64,000 nt of DNA from Thermogemmatispora carboxidivorans (GCF_000702505.1 NZ_JNIM01000001.1:4278001-4342000), one strand, 5' to 3'; positions 10,429 through 19,522 are shown, numbered from the stretch's first letter. The notes: generated from the letters alone by a model not told the origin. Translations and numbers: made by a program.

Positions 10429-10562
10429 AGCCTCCCTCGCCTTCGTTCTCCTCTATGGATTCCTTTTATATTTATGGGATGGGCTGCAGGCCAGCCCACC
10501 AGATGGGCAAGCCAGCCTGCATGCAGGTGGGCGCTGCTTCCTTTCCACGCGGACGAGGCTGA

Positions 10563-10850
10563 TCAGAGCGTCCAGAAAAAGTGGCGCTCGCGGCTCTCCA
10601 GATTGGGAATGGCCTCACCCTTGACATATTGTTCGAAATGAGGGGTGGCCATATGGGCCTCGTAGGCCGCCTCGTCAGCATATTGCTCATAGATAAAGAA
10701 GAGGCGCGGGTCGTCTGGCGAGCGATGCGGCTGGTAAAAGAGACAGCCAGGCTCCTGGAGCGACAGGGGGGTCATGATCTCCAGGACGCGGCGAATGGTC
10801 TCCTCCTGACCTGGCTTGGCGCGCCAATAGGCAGCAACAATGTAGGCCAT
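10563..10850 (-). CDS. Putative quinol monooxygenase, ABM domain
   Basis: The 95-aa protein has the antibiotic-biosynthesis-monooxygenase (YgiN-like) ferredoxin fold: GQEETIRRVLEIM, then EPGCLFYQPHRS, FFIYEQYADEAAYEAHMATPHF and a closing aromatic strand. These dimeric cofactorless enzymes oxygenate quinols or degrade small aromatics. It follows the FAH-family gene by 8 nt. A clear paralogue (58838-59167) sits beside another FAH-family gene, so the pairing is recurrent. A 134-nt AT-rich gap separates it from the cyclase gene. Confidence 0.88.
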   Translation of the reverse strand: MAYIVAAYWRAKPGQEETIRRVLEIMTPLSLQEPGCLFYQPHRSPDDPRLFFIYEQYADEAAYEAHMATPHFEQYVKGEAIPNLESRERHFFWTL

Positions 10851-10858
10851 AGCTTGTG

Positions 10859-11707
10859 TTACGCTCCTCTCTTCTGCTGTTTTTTGCCGATGCGGTTCCG
10901 CAGAACGCCGATACCTTCGATCTCCAGCTCGACCACGTCGCCTTCGCGCAGCCAGCGATCCAGCTCCAGCCCAGAGCCGCCGGCGGCGGTGCCGGAGCCG
11001 AAGACCTCGCCAGGATAGAGGGTCTGGGCCTGGGAGGCGTAGGCGATCATGTCGGCAAAGGTGTGGTGCATATGGCCCGAGTTGTCCTCACCCCAGACCT
11101 CGCCGTTGACGCGCACGACCATGCGCAGGTTGCCCGGATCGATCTCGTCGGCGGTGACGATGCAGGGTCCCAGCACGTTGGAGCCATCCCAATCTTTGGC
11201 CTTGCACGGTCCCATGTTGACAGGCAGCTCGCGCGTCTGCACGTCGCGGGCCGACACGTCGTTCCAGATGGTGTAGCCAAAGATGTAGTGCATGGCCTCC
11301 TCTTTAGGGATGTCCTTGCCACGCCGTCCGATGACGGCGGCTAGCTCCAGCTCGTGGTCGAGGCGCTCGGTATAGGCCGGCCAGGGGATCTCTTCGTCGG
11401 GGCCGATGACGGTATCGGGCAGCCCTTTGTAGTAGGCCGGCACCGTGTACCATTCGGGGGCGATGGGTCGTCCGAGGCGCCCCATTGCATTCTTGAGGTG
11501 GCCCTCAAAGGCCAGAAAGTCGCGCAGGGAGCGAGGACGTAGCGGCGCCAGCAGGCGCGCCCCGCTGACAGGCTCTCGTCGGGCAATAGGGGTCCCGGCT
11601 TCGATGAAGGCCACCATGTCGCCTGCGAAGCCCACATCAAAGATCTGCTCTCCTTCGAGTAAGCCGACACGTGGTCCCTGGCCCGCATCGTACGTCACAA
11701 ATTTCAT
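10859..11707 (-). CDS. Fumarylacetoacetate hydrolase family protein
   Basis: The 282-aa product starts MKFVTYDAG at an ATG with GGGAG nine nt upstream; an in-frame TTG three codons earlier is less likely. The catalytic region includes ITGPDEEIP-like VIGPDEEIPWP, LDHELELAAVIGR (metal-binding Glu residues), YTIWNDVSARDVQ, GSNVLGPCIVT and the terminal ELEIEGIGVLRNRI. The family cleaves or hydrates beta-diketo acids in aromatic and sugar-acid catabolism. Adjacent genes encode the hydroxylase upstream and the ABM monooxygenase downstream, so a late ring-cleavage or hydration step is likely. Substrate unknown. Confidence 0.93.
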   Translation of the reverse strand: MKFVTYDAGQGPRVGLLEGEQIFDVGFAGDMVAFIEAGTPIARREPVSGARLLAPLRPRSLRDFLAFEGHLKNAMGRLGRPIAPEWYTVPAYYKGLPDTVIGPDEEIPWPAYTERLDHELELAAVIGRRGKDIPKEEAMHYIFGYTIWNDVSARDVQTRELPVNMGPCKAKDWDGSNVLGPCIVTADEIDPGNLRMVVRVNGEVWGEDNSGHMHHTFADMIAYASQAQTLYPGEVFGSGTAAGGSGLELDRWLREGDVVELEIEGIGVLRNRIGKKQQKRGA

Positions 11708-11754
11708 GGTTGGCAACTCCCGATTCTCTCACACTAAGGATAACAGAGACGACA

Positions 11755-12261
11755 TTACGAGACAGGGGCGGCTCCAGGCCCCGGTTGAGGTCGCCGTTCT
11801 TCGGCCAGCAGGGCCGCAGCGCGCTGGGCAGCCTGCACAATCTTGAGATAGCAACCACAGCGGCAGAGATTGCCCCCGAGCGCGCGCCTGATCGTCTCCT
11901 CGTCTGGCTCAGGCTCCTCCTCCAGCAGGGCCTTGATGGTCAGAATCATGCCGGGGGTGCAGTAGCCGCACTGAAAAGCCTGCACCTCTTCAAAGGCACG
12001 CTGGACGGGATGATGGCCACCGAGGCCCTCGACGGTGGTGATCTCGCAGCCCTCGGCCAGCGGCGCCAGCAGAATGCAGGTTGAGATAGGCTGGCCGTTG
12101 AGCAGAGCCGTGCAGGCGCCACAGATGCCCAGGCCGCAGGTCTCGCGTACGCTGCGCAGGCCCAGCTCGCGGCGCAGGACCTCCAGCAGCATTTCATCCG
12201 GCTCGGCCTGCACGGCGACCGGCTGGCCGTTGAGCGTGAAATGGATCTCCATTGCTGCCAT
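11755..12261 (-). CDS. Molybdenum hydroxylase small subunit, [2Fe-2S] (CoxS/XdhC-like)
   Basis: This 168-aa iron-sulfur subunit of the xanthine dehydrogenase family passes electrons from molybdenum to FAD. The N-terminal plant-type cluster is bound by CGLGICGACTALLNG plus a later Cys; the second cluster is bound by FQCGYCTPGM and CRCGCY. I start at the ATG at 12261, which has GGAG seven nt upstream; the frame continues upstream only by overlapping the large-subunit gene. Gene order is FAD subunit, Mo subunit, FeS subunit. Confidence 0.95.
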   Translation of the reverse strand: MAAMEIHFTLNGQPVAVQAEPDEMLLEVLRRELGLRSVRETCGLGICGACTALLNGQPISTCILLAPLAEGCEITTVEGLGGHHPVQRAFEEVQAFQCGYCTPGMILTIKALLEEEPEPDEETIRRALGGNLCRCGCYLKIVQAAQRAAALLAEERRPQPGPGAAPVS

Positions 12262-12304
12262 GATGGCGCTCCTTCCCTTCTTCCTTCTGCCCCTCCGCCC
12301 TGGT

Positions 12305-14422
12305 TCAGACCGATGCGGCGCTGTGGACACTGCGGCGCTCGCTCGCTTCAAGGACGCGCTCGGGCGTGAGCGGCAGGTCGCGCACGTGGATGCCGAGCGA
12401 GAAGAGGGCATTGCCAATGGCGGCGGGCACCGGCGGCAGGGCGGTCTCGCCTAGCCCGTGGATCTCGGCGCCGGGTCGCTCGATCAGGTCGTAAGTGATG
12501 CGCGGCAGATCATCCGCCGCTGGGATGTTGTAGTCAGAGAGATTGGCGTTAGTGATCTGGCCATCGGCAAAGGTGATCTCTTCAAAGAGGGCACTGCCGA
12601 GGCCCATAATCATCGAGCCTTCGTTTTGCAATTGGGCCGCCGGCGGATTGACGATGCGCCCGGCGTAGATGGCGGTATGCAGGTGAACGACCTCCAGCTT
12701 GCCGGTCTCTTCGTCAACGTGCACCTCGGCGGCGGCGGCCCCCTGATGCCAATGGGTTGAGGCAATGCCCTGGCCTGTGTCGGGATCAAGGCCGCCTTCA
12801 TTGACGCACTCGCCGTAGCCCAGCTCACCATTCTCCTTGAGCTGGCGCACAGCCTCCACTAAGGCCCGCCCCATCATATAGGTCGAGCGGCTGGAGGTAG
12901 TGCGGGTATCGTAGGGGACGATGTCGGTATCCGGTACGGGAAAGTGTACGCGCTCGACAGGCACGCCGAGCTGTTCGGCGGCCAGCATGCGGATGGCTCG
13001 CCAGGCCCCCTGGCCCATCTCGGCGGTGGCGCAGTGGACCGTGTAGCTGCCGTCCTCGTTGGCCTCGACGACGATCGAGGCCCGGCTTGGCGTCTGCATG
13101 CCCTTGAGGAGGACGGCCAGGCCCTTGCCGCGGCGTCCGCGTTGCCAGCCGATCTGCCCGGCCACTGCCTTGAGGCAGTCGGCGAAATGGACATCGTGCA
13201 TGATCTCGCCCGTGCAGTAGCGATCGCCGTCAACGAGGACGTTCTTGAGGCGTAGCTCCAGCGGGTCCAGACCCAGACGCTCGGCCAGCAGATCCATCGT
13301 GCGCTCCGAGGCCCAGACGGCCTGGGTGGCCCCGTAGCCGCGGAAGGCCCCGTTAGATGGCAGGTTGGTATAGACGCAGTAGGAGTCGACCCAGACGTGA
13401 GGGATGCGATAGGGACCGGGCGAGGCGAAGCCCATTTTCTGGGCGACGCCGGGGCCGCAGTCGGCGTAGGCTCCAGTGTTGGCCCAGCACGTGACCTGCT
13501 TGGCGACCAGGGTGCCATCGCGTTTAGCTCCAAGCTTGACGTGGATGGTCGCCGGATGGCGGTTGAGGGTCAGCCATTCTTCGTCGCGCCGCAGGACGAG
13601 CTTGACGGGGCGCCCGGCTTTGCGCGCCAGTCCGGCGACGATGGCCTCGTAGCGCACGAAGGTTTTGGAGCCAAAGGCGCCGCCCATCGGCGGGGCGATG
13701 ATGCGAATGCCCTCCTGGGGCAGACCAAAGATACCGGCCAGGTCCATGCGCAGGTTAAAGGGCGTCTGTGTTCCCGTCCAGACCTCCAGGCGCCCGTCGG
13801 CAGTCCAGCGCGCCAGGCAGGCATGGGGTTCCATTGGAACATGCTGGGCGCTGGGCGTGCGATAGGTCTCTTCGACGATGATCTCGGCCTCGGCAAAGCC
13901 CTGCTCGATGTCGCCGTGGCGAATGCGAAAGTGGTGGCAGACGTTGCGCTGTGGTTCGGGGCGCATGCCGAAGTAGGCGGCGTCGTTCTCGGAGATAGCC
14001 AGATCGGGATGGAGAAGCGGCGCCCCGGGCTGCATCGCTTCCACAGCGTCAAAGACTGCTGGTAGCTCTTCGTAATCAACCTCGATCAGCTCGGCGGCCT
14101 CGCGCGCGGCCCGCGGCGAGGCGGCGGCCACGGCGGCCACCGGATCGCCAATATAGAGGGCGCGCTCAACGGCCAGGACCTGCTGATCTTTCATCTGGCA
14201 GCCATAGAGACCGAGCGAGCGCACATCGTCTGGTGTCAGGGCGACGACGTCGACAGGCAGAGCAGAGGTGTCGACGCGCAGCACGCGGGCATGAGCGTAG
14301 GGCGAGCGCACAACACAGGCATAGAGCATCTCGGGTAGCTCGACATCCTGGGCGTAGCGGATGGTCCCGGTCACGCGCGGATCAGGCTCAGTATAATGGG
14401 CGTTGCCGCCTGGCTCAGGCAT
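12305..14422 (-). CDS. Molybdenum hydroxylase large subunit (xanthine dehydrogenase/aldehyde oxidase type)
   Basis: The 705-aa subunit binds molybdopterin and carries out hydroxylation. It shows MGGAFGSKTF for cofactor binding, GAFRGYGATQA, and the active-site Glu in GLGETALPPVPAAIGNAL near the C-terminus. The GAFRGYG form is of xanthine-dehydrogenase/aldehyde-oxidase type and lacks the AYRCSFR loop of true CO dehydrogenase. I start at 14422 (MPEPGG), with AGGAGGGAG upstream and 8 bp overlap with the FAD-subunit gene. An upstream in-frame extension antisense to nothing recognisable is rejected. Likely substrate: an N-heterocycle or aromatic compound; this is inference. Confidence 0.95.
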   Translation of the reverse strand: MPEPGGNAHYTEPDPRVTGTIRYAQDVELPEMLYACVVRSPYAHARVLRVDTSALPVDVVALTPDDVRSLGLYGCQMKDQQVLAVERALYIGDPVAAVAAASPRAAREAAELIEVDYEELPAVFDAVEAMQPGAPLLHPDLAISENDAAYFGMRPEPQRNVCHHFRIRHGDIEQGFAEAEIIVEETYRTPSAQHVPMEPHACLARWTADGRLEVWTGTQTPFNLRMDLAGIFGLPQEGIRIIAPPMGGAFGSKTFVRYEAIVAGLARKAGRPVKLVLRRDEEWLTLNRHPATIHVKLGAKRDGTLVAKQVTCWANTGAYADCGPGVAQKMGFASPGPYRIPHVWVDSYCVYTNLPSNGAFRGYGATQAVWASERTMDLLAERLGLDPLELRLKNVLVDGDRYCTGEIMHDVHFADCLKAVAGQIGWQRGRRGKGLAVLLKGMQTPSRASIVVEANEDGSYTVHCATAEMGQGAWRAIRMLAAEQLGVPVERVHFPVPDTDIVPYDTRTTSSRSTYMMGRALVEAVRQLKENGELGYGECVNEGGLDPDTGQGIASTHWHQGAAAAEVHVDEETGKLEVVHLHTAIYAGRIVNPPAAQLQNEGSMIMGLGSALFEEITFADGQITNANLSDYNIPAADDLPRITYDLIERPGAEIHGLGETALPPVPAAIGNALFSLGIHVRDLPLTPERVLEASERRSVHSAASV

Positions 14423-15308
14423 GGCTCTGGCTCCCTCCTCTCGCGGCAATGATCCGATTGAGTTCTTCCAGGGCCCGGCGCACTTCGACCGCGATGACGC
14501 GCCGGCGGTAGTGGGACGAGCCGCGGGCATCGCTGATGGGATCAATGGCAGCGGCGTAGCGCTCGCCGATTTCGCGCGCCAGCTCTGCCTCGATGCTTGC
14601 CTGGCCTCTGGCCAGCGCGCAGATTTCGGGAAAATACTGTGGGCGCTCGGCGACGGCGCCGACGGTGACGCGCAGGCGTCCCTCACGACGCACGGCGGCG
14701 ACGGCCACGCAGGGGCGGTCTTCGCTGGAACGCGAGCGGAATTTACGGTAGATGGCCCCCTCGATTCCTCCGGGAACCTGGATTTCGGTGAGCAGCTCGT
14801 CGGGGCGCAGACTGGTCTCGTAGTGGCCGATGATCAGCTCCTCGACGGAGATCAAACGCTGACCGTGGGGACTGCGCGCGACGACGCTAGCGCCCAGAGC
14901 ATGAAGCAGGGCTGGCGGGTCGGAGGCGTAGTCAGCGTCGGCCAGGACGCCCCCAACGGTGGCCTGGTTGCGGACGCGCGGACTGGCAACCAGGGCAAAG
15001 GTGCTGGCCAGCACCGGCCAGCCGCGCTGGACCAGCGGCGAGCGCTCCAGGGCGCGGTGAGTGGTCATGGCGCCGATGCGCAGCAGGGGCTTGCCGCTGG
15101 CAGTGGCATCCTCGACGCGGAGGTAGGTCAGCGCCGCTATCTGGCGCAGGGTCAGCAGGGCTGTCGGCTGCAGCAGGCCCTGATTGATCAGAATGCCGAC
15201 AAAGGTGCCGCCGGCTACCACGGTCGCCTCTTCACCGTAGCGGGCGCGCAGCTCCAGGGCCTCCTCCAGGGAGGTCGGAGCAAGCCACGCAGGAATTGGT
15301 CTGGCCAT
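14415..15308 (-). CDS. Molybdenum hydroxylase FAD-binding subunit (CoxM-like)
   Basis: This 297-aa subunit carries the FAD domain of a three-subunit molybdenum hydroxylase. Recognisable blocks are VVAGGTFVGI near residue 31, LLRIGAMTTHRAL, and ATVGGVLADADYASDPPALL, followed by the CO-dehydrogenase-flavoprotein C-terminal domain ending in the IIAARGG region. It is first of the three subunit genes and overlaps the large-subunit start. The 233-nt spacer upstream contains pyrimidine/purine-rich repeats and a GGAAG weak ribosome site. Confidence 0.94.
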   Translation of the reverse strand: MARPIPAWLAPTSLEEALELRARYGEEATVVAGGTFVGILINQGLLQPTALLTLRQIAALTYLRVEDATASGKPLLRIGAMTTHRALERSPLVQRGWPVLASTFALVASPRVRNQATVGGVLADADYASDPPALLHALGASVVARSPHGQRLISVEELIIGHYETSLRPDELLTEIQVPGGIEGAIYRKFRSRSSEDRPCVAVAAVRREGRLRVTVGAVAERPQYFPEICALARGQASIEAELAREIGERYAAAIDPISDARGSSHYRRRVIAVEVRRALEELNRIIAARGGSQSHA

Positions 15309-15541
15309 AGGGCTTCCAGCTTCTTTCTAGCTCGCTCTCGCGCTCTCTTACTTGCTTGTACGTTCGTTGGCCGACAGGCGGTGCTTTGCTGCCTCTCTCG
15401 GGAGGGGTTCGGCACTGGCCGTTCCACCCGCTCGCCCGCCCCGCCCTGAGCCGGTCTCACCCCCAGGAGGGGGACCGCCGCGGCAGGGCGGGCGAGCCTG
15501 GTAAGAAAGAAGAAGAAAAAGAAGAAGCAGCGCACCGCCGC

Positions 15542-16384
15542 TCAGAGGGTGGTGATGGGCCGCGACTGGAGCAGATAGAGCTGTCCGTTTTCGATGGCCC
15601 ACTCGATATCTTGGGGGACGCCGAACAGCTCCATCAGGTGCAGGCCCAGCTCCGTCAGGCGGCGAATCTCCTCCGGCTCAAGCACGCGCTGGGCCCCGAC
15701 GATCTGTTCACGCTTCAGGCTGCCGGCGCGGTCAACGACATAGTGATCGGGGGTGACCTCGCCCGAGACGACCTGCTCGCCGAGACCAAAGACCGCCTCG
15801 ATGATCAGGCGATCGCGGCGCCGGTTGACCGGGTCAACGGTAAAGAGGACGCCGGACTTTTCGGGGGCCAGCATCTTCTGCACGACGACAGCCATGCCGA
15901 GGTCGTGCAGCGAGCCTTTGCGCGCCCGGTAGAAGATGGCCCGCTCGCTGAAGAAGGAGGCCCAGCAGTCGACGACGCGGCGACAGACCTCGTCGGCTCC
16001 ATGCACGTTGAGGTAGGTCTCCTGTTGGCCGGCGTAGCTGGCCGCTTCGGAATCTTCGGCGCAGGCCGAGGAGCGCACGGCGACCAGGCCATTGCCGGGC
16101 GCAAGCCGCTCGTAGGCAGCGACGATGGCTTCGCGCGGCGCTTCGGCCTGGCGTACCAGCTCCTGAGCTTCGGTGTGGCGCTGGGCCAGGGTCAGCTCTA
16201 GCAGCCGCTCGCGGTCGACCGACTGCTCCAGAACGTAGGCCGGGATGACGAAGCCCGGCGGCACCGGGAGACCCTGGGCGGTCATCGTTGCCAGGCTGGC
16301 CCCCTTGCCACCGGCCTGGCGCACGTCACAGCAGGCTTCCTCGTCAAACCAGAGGATCGCCCCCTGCTGCACTTGCTGTCGCAT
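15542..16384 (-). CDS. PEP/pyruvate-binding (PPDK N-terminal, ATP-grasp) subunit of a split dikinase
   Basis: This 280-aa protein matches only the N-terminal nucleotide-binding part of PEP synthase: VRQAGGKGASLATM, GLPVPPGFVI, VAVRSSACAEDS, ASYAGQQETYLNV, a YRARKG stretch, MVLAPEKSGVLFTVDP-like VVQKMLAPEKSGVLF, EAVFGLGEQVVSG and the terminal DIEWAIENGQLYLLQSRPI. It stops there, with no phosphohistidine or PEP domain. The missing phosphohistidine domain is supplied by the 577-aa protein encoded three genes upstream. This split resembles phenylphosphate synthase of anaerobic phenol degraders, in which this type of subunit uses ATP to phosphorylate the partner His. Start at ATG 16384 with GGAGGGC. 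Confidence 0.9.
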   Translation of the reverse strand: MRQQVQQGAILWFDEEACCDVRQAGGKGASLATMTAQGLPVPPGFVIPAYVLEQSVDRERLLELTLAQRHTEAQELVRQAEAPREAIVAAYERLAPGNGLVAVRSSACAEDSEAASYAGQQETYLNVHGADEVCRRVVDCWASFFSERAIFYRARKGSLHDLGMAVVVQKMLAPEKSGVLFTVDPVNRRRDRLIIEAVFGLGEQVVSGEVTPDHYVVDRAGSLKREQIVGAQRVLEPEEIRRLTELGLHLMELFGVPQDIEWAIENGQLYLLQSRPITTL

Positions 16385-16428
16385 GATAGATGCCCTCCTT
16401 CTCTCTCGTCGCTCGCTGACTGGCAGTG

Positions 16429-17154
16429 CTAGCCCTCGTTCTCGATGATGCCGACGGCGCGCACAGGGGCCCCGGTGGTACCGACCCATTTGATGGGGAA
16501 GACGGCCACTTTGAAGTTGCAGGGCGGCAGCTGATCAAGATTGACCAGGTTTTCCAGGTGCCAGTAGTCCTCTTCTTTCATGACCAGGTGGGCCTCCCAG
16601 AACTGTTTGCGCTCGAACATGGCCCAGACGGGTGGGTCGAAGGTGGGGGCATCGGTCCCCATCATGCGCACGCCCTGCGAGATCAGGTAGCGAGTGGCCT
16701 CGGCGGTCATGCCGCAGTGGTCGGTGAGATAGCGCGGCTCGGTGTTGTAGGCTGAGGCGCCGGTCTGGATCAGGACGATGTCGCGCGGCTTGAGGGTGTA
16801 GTTGATTTTGGCCAGGGCCTCCTCAATGTCGGCGCGCGTGATGCCGTAGCCGTAGGGTTTGTTGCGGAAGTCAAGGACGACGCCGTCGGAGTAGCAATAT
16901 TCCAGCGGGATGCCCTCGGGTCCGGGGGCATCGGGACCGCGCACGTGCTTGAGGGCATCGCAGTGGGTCCCGATGTGGTCGCCCTGGATGACGAGGTAGG
17001 AGGCCGTCAGCCAGGTGGCTCCGTACTGGGCGGCGCCGATGCCTTCGGCGAATTCTTGCCAGGTCTCGTACATCAGCAGGGCCGGCGGGACGACGCGCGG
17101 GAAGGTCATCATGCCCTTGTGCACCGGCATCGAGAGATCGACAAGGCGGGTCAT
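16429..17154 (-). CDS. Cyclase family protein (metal-dependent hydrolase)
   Basis: This 241-aa protein has the intact zinc motif HIGTHCDALKHV near residue 60, unlike its degenerate paralogue at 9715-10428. It also has the family C-terminal blocks DAPTFDPP and NLVNLDQLPPCNFKVAVFP. Members hydrolyse formamide or cyclic amide bonds. Its ATG overlaps the GntR gene stop by 4 bp, and the dikinase ATP subunit follows 44 nt later, so it is embedded in the same transcript. The two cyclases in one operon probably act on different intermediates. Confidence 0.9.
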   Translation of the reverse strand: MTRLVDLSMPVHKGMMTFPRVVPPALLMYETWQEFAEGIGAAQYGATWLTASYLVIQGDHIGTHCDALKHVRGPDAPGPEGIPLEYCYSDGVVLDFRNKPYGYGITRADIEEALAKINYTLKPRDIVLIQTGASAYNTEPRYLTDHCGMTAEATRYLISQGVRMMGTDAPTFDPPVWAMFERKQFWEAHLVMKEEDYWHLENLVNLDQLPPCNFKVAVFPIKWVGTTGAPVRAVGIIENEG

Positions 17155-17792
17155 GCGTGTTCTCCTTTCAAGACCAGTTCCCCGAAGAATTCGACATGCT
17201 GGCGCAGCAGGCGGCCTGCCAGGTCACCGTCGCCGGCGCGCAGCGCTTCCAGAATGGGACGGTGCATGTCGGCCAGGTGGTGCGGCTCGATTTCGGTTTT
17301 GACGACGCTGATAAGGGTGCGGGCCTCGATGCGCAGCGAGCGCCAGACTTCCTGCAGGACGCGGTTGCCGCAGGCGTCGACGATCAGGCGATGGAAGGCG
17401 ACGTCGTGGCAGACCTGGGCATAGAGGTCGCCGTCGTCGGCAGCGCGGTGCATGGCGGCGATCTCGGCCTCCAGGGCGCTGACGTCGCCGGCCAGACGGG
17501 CCGCCGCCGTCCGGGCCGCCACCTCTTCGATGGCAGCGCGGACGGGGTAGACTTCGGCCAGTTCCTGCTGCGAGACGGCTCGCACGCGCGCGCCGCGGTA
17601 GGGGACCGACTCGACGAAGCCGAGGGCCTCTAGCTCGCGCAGGGATTCGCGCACTGGTGCTTGACTGGTGCCGAATTCCTGGGCGATCTGCAGCTCGATC
17701 AGACGGTCGCCGGGTCGGTACTCGCCCTGCAGGATGCGCGTGAGCAGGATCTCTTTGATCTGCTGGCGCAGGCTCTTGCGTGTCAGCGTCAA
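17151..17792 (-). CDS. GntR-family transcriptional regulator (FadR/FCD subfamily)
   Basis: This 213-aa protein has an N-terminal winged helix (LRQQIKEILLTRILQGEYRPG, FGTSQAPVRESLRELEALG, VPYRGARVRAVS) and a C-terminal helical FCD domain with metal-site residues in HDVAFHRLIVDACGN and HRPILEALRAGD. I choose the TTG at 17792: it has GGAGG seven nt upstream and overlaps the preceding stop as TTGA. The frame upstream is a shadow of the dikinase gene. It probably senses a carboxylate pathway metabolite and controls this operon. Confidence 0.93.
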   Translation of the reverse strand: MTLTRKSLRQQIKEILLTRILQGEYRPGDRLIELQIAQEFGTSQAPVRESLRELEALGFVESVPYRGARVRAVSQQELAEVYPVRAAIEEVAARTAAARLAGDVSALEAEIAAMHRAADDGDLYAQVCHDVAFHRLIVDACGNRVLQEVWRSLRIEARTLISVVKTEIEPHHLADMHRPILEALRAGDGDLAGRLLRQHVEFFGELVLKGEHA

Positions 17793-19522
17793 GCAAGGAC
17801 CTCCACTACGCCGGTGGCACCGTTGACGCGGATGCGGTCGCCCGTCTTGATGCGCTGGGTGGCGTCGGAGGTGCCAACCACTGCCGGGATGCCGAACTCG
17901 CGCGAGACGACCGCCGGGTGCGAGGTCACGCCGCCGGCGTCGGTGACCAGACCAACGATGCGCGTGAAGAGGACGACCCAGGCGGGATTTGTCATACGGC
18001 AGACGAGGATGTCGCCTTCGCGTACCTGATCGAATTGCTCCAGCGAGAGGACGACGCGCGCCGGTCCTTCGATGACGCCGGGCGAGGCGGCCAGGCCGCG
18101 GATCTCGTCGCTCTTCTGGGCTGGCTGCTTGTAGAATTTCTCCGGGAAGCCCCAGAGGGCGTTGTAGGGGAAGGCCAGGGCCGTCTTGGTGGCGGTGCCG
18201 ACCCATTCGCGCGGGCGAATGTTGTAGGCGCGCTCGCGCTCGTCGCGCCGCTGCGAGACCAGTTCGCGGGCGGGAACGGCGCCGGGATTGGTCATGAGCA
18301 GGCGCAGCTCGTTGTAGTGCAGGTACATGACGTCTTCGGGGTCGTCGAGCAGTTTGGCCTGAACCAGCTTCTTGCCGATGGCGATGAGCACCAGGCGCAG
18401 GCGGGCATTGGTCCCCTGGTCAATGTAGAAGTGGTGATCAGGGGTGAGTGGGTTCATGCGCAGCGAGAGGTCAAGGGCCTGCTGCAGGCGCTCGCGCCCT
18501 TCGCCGGGCGGGACGTCGTCCATCAGTTCGTGAATGGCGCGGTCGAGGTCTTCGCGTACGCCCTGGATGGTGCGCGGATAGTCGTAGTCGGTCTCCAGGT
18601 AGCCGCGCAGGATCTCGATGATCGGGGTGGCCTGCTCCTTCCAGGTGGGGAAGGCAAATTCGTGGGACCAGATCGATTTGTAGCCAAATTCTTGCTGATA
18701 GGGTTCGATGCGCTCGCGAATGAGCTGCTGGCCGCGCGAGGATTGTTGTAGGGCGCGCCAGATGTCGGCGGCGGTTTCGCCGCGCTTGAAGAGCTGGCGC
18801 AGGTCGTCGTCGGCCTTGATCTCTTCTTTGATGCGCCAGAGGGCCTCGATGGAGTCCCAGTTACGGTCGGCCAGCGAGCTTTGCAGGCGCCCCATCAGGT
18901 TGGGGTCGACCTGGCCTTTGATTTCTTGGATGAGGGCGTTGAGGTTGAGGGTCGAAGAGAACTGGGCAAAGTTGAGCATCCAGTGGATTTTCCAGTGGCG
19001 GTCGTGGATGTCGATGGCGTCCTCCAGGAGGACGGCTAGCTCGACGAGGCTGGCGTGCTCGGTATCGTAGTTGTCGAGATAGGCAAAGTTGCGCTCCATT
19101 TCGGGGCGCAGGCGCTGCTGCCACCAGTCAAGGAAGTTGTGGGCGTAGTGGGGCAGGACGGCGTTCATGTAGGCGCCGATTTTCTGGGGATAGTCGGGAT
19201 CGCGGGGGACGCGCGGGACGTAGCGCGCCTGGTATTCGGTGGCTTCGGAGTGCAATGCAGAGTCGGCAGGTACGGCGGCGGTGTAGACGTAGCCGTTGAT
19301 GTTCTTGGCAATCCAGTCGCTGGCGAAGGGGGTGCCGAAGCGGCGGAACATGTGGTCGCAGGTGAGCCACCAGCCGCCGATGTCGAAGAACATGGGCGAG
19401 ACGGGGTTAGGGATGTGCAGGTCGTCGTAGATCCAGAATAGTTCTTGCTCGCCCTCTTCCCAGGTGATGGGGAAACTTTCGTCGCCGTAGAATGTGCCCA
19501 GGACTTCGTCGTTGCTGCTCAT
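17789..19522 (-). CDS. PEP-utilizing mobile-domain (phosphohistidine) subunit of a split dikinase, phenylphosphate synthase-like
   Basis: This 577-aa protein ends with the swivelling phosphohistidine domain of PEP synthases (AASPGVIEGPARVV, GDILVCRMTNPAWV, DAGGVTSHPAVVSREFGIPAVVGT, with the phospho-His in TSH). About 480 N-terminal residues are not the ATP-grasp domain and presumably bind the acceptor substrate. There is no C-terminal PEP/pyruvate TIM barrel. Together with the 15542-16384 product this gives an ATP-dependent dikinase split in two, as in phenylphosphate synthase. It is first in the operon, with GAGGAAGG eight nt before the ATG and a good promoter 250 nt upstream. The substrate is unknown. 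Confidence 0.87.
   Translation of the reverse strand: MSSNDEVLGTFYGDESFPITWEEGEQELFWIYDDLHIPNPVSPMFFDIGGWWLTCDHMFRRFGTPFASDWIAKNINGYVYTAAVPADSALHSEATEYQARYVPRVPRDPDYPQKIGAYMNAVLPHYAHNFLDWWQQRLRPEMERNFAYLDNYDTEHASLVELAVLLEDAIDIHDRHWKIHWMLNFAQFSSTLNLNALIQEIKGQVDPNLMGRLQSSLADRNWDSIEALWRIKEEIKADDDLRQLFKRGETAADIWRALQQSSRGQQLIRERIEPYQQEFGYKSIWSHEFAFPTWKEQATPIIEILRGYLETDYDYPRTIQGVREDLDRAIHELMDDVPPGEGRERLQQALDLSLRMNPLTPDHHFYIDQGTNARLRLVLIAIGKKLVQAKLLDDPEDVMYLHYNELRLLMTNPGAVPARELVSQRRDERERAYNIRPREWVGTATKTALAFPYNALWGFPEKFYKQPAQKSDEIRGLAASPGVIEGPARVVLSLEQFDQVREGDILVCRMTNPAWVVLFTRIVGLVTDAGGVTSHPAVVSREFGIPAVVGTSDATQRIKTGDRIRVNGATGVVEVLA

Noticed and set aside
12305-14422. Carbon monoxide dehydrogenase large subunit
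   Set aside because: The AYRCSFR active-site loop of CO dehydrogenase is absent; GAFRGYG is of xanthine-dehydrogenase/aldehyde-oxidase type.
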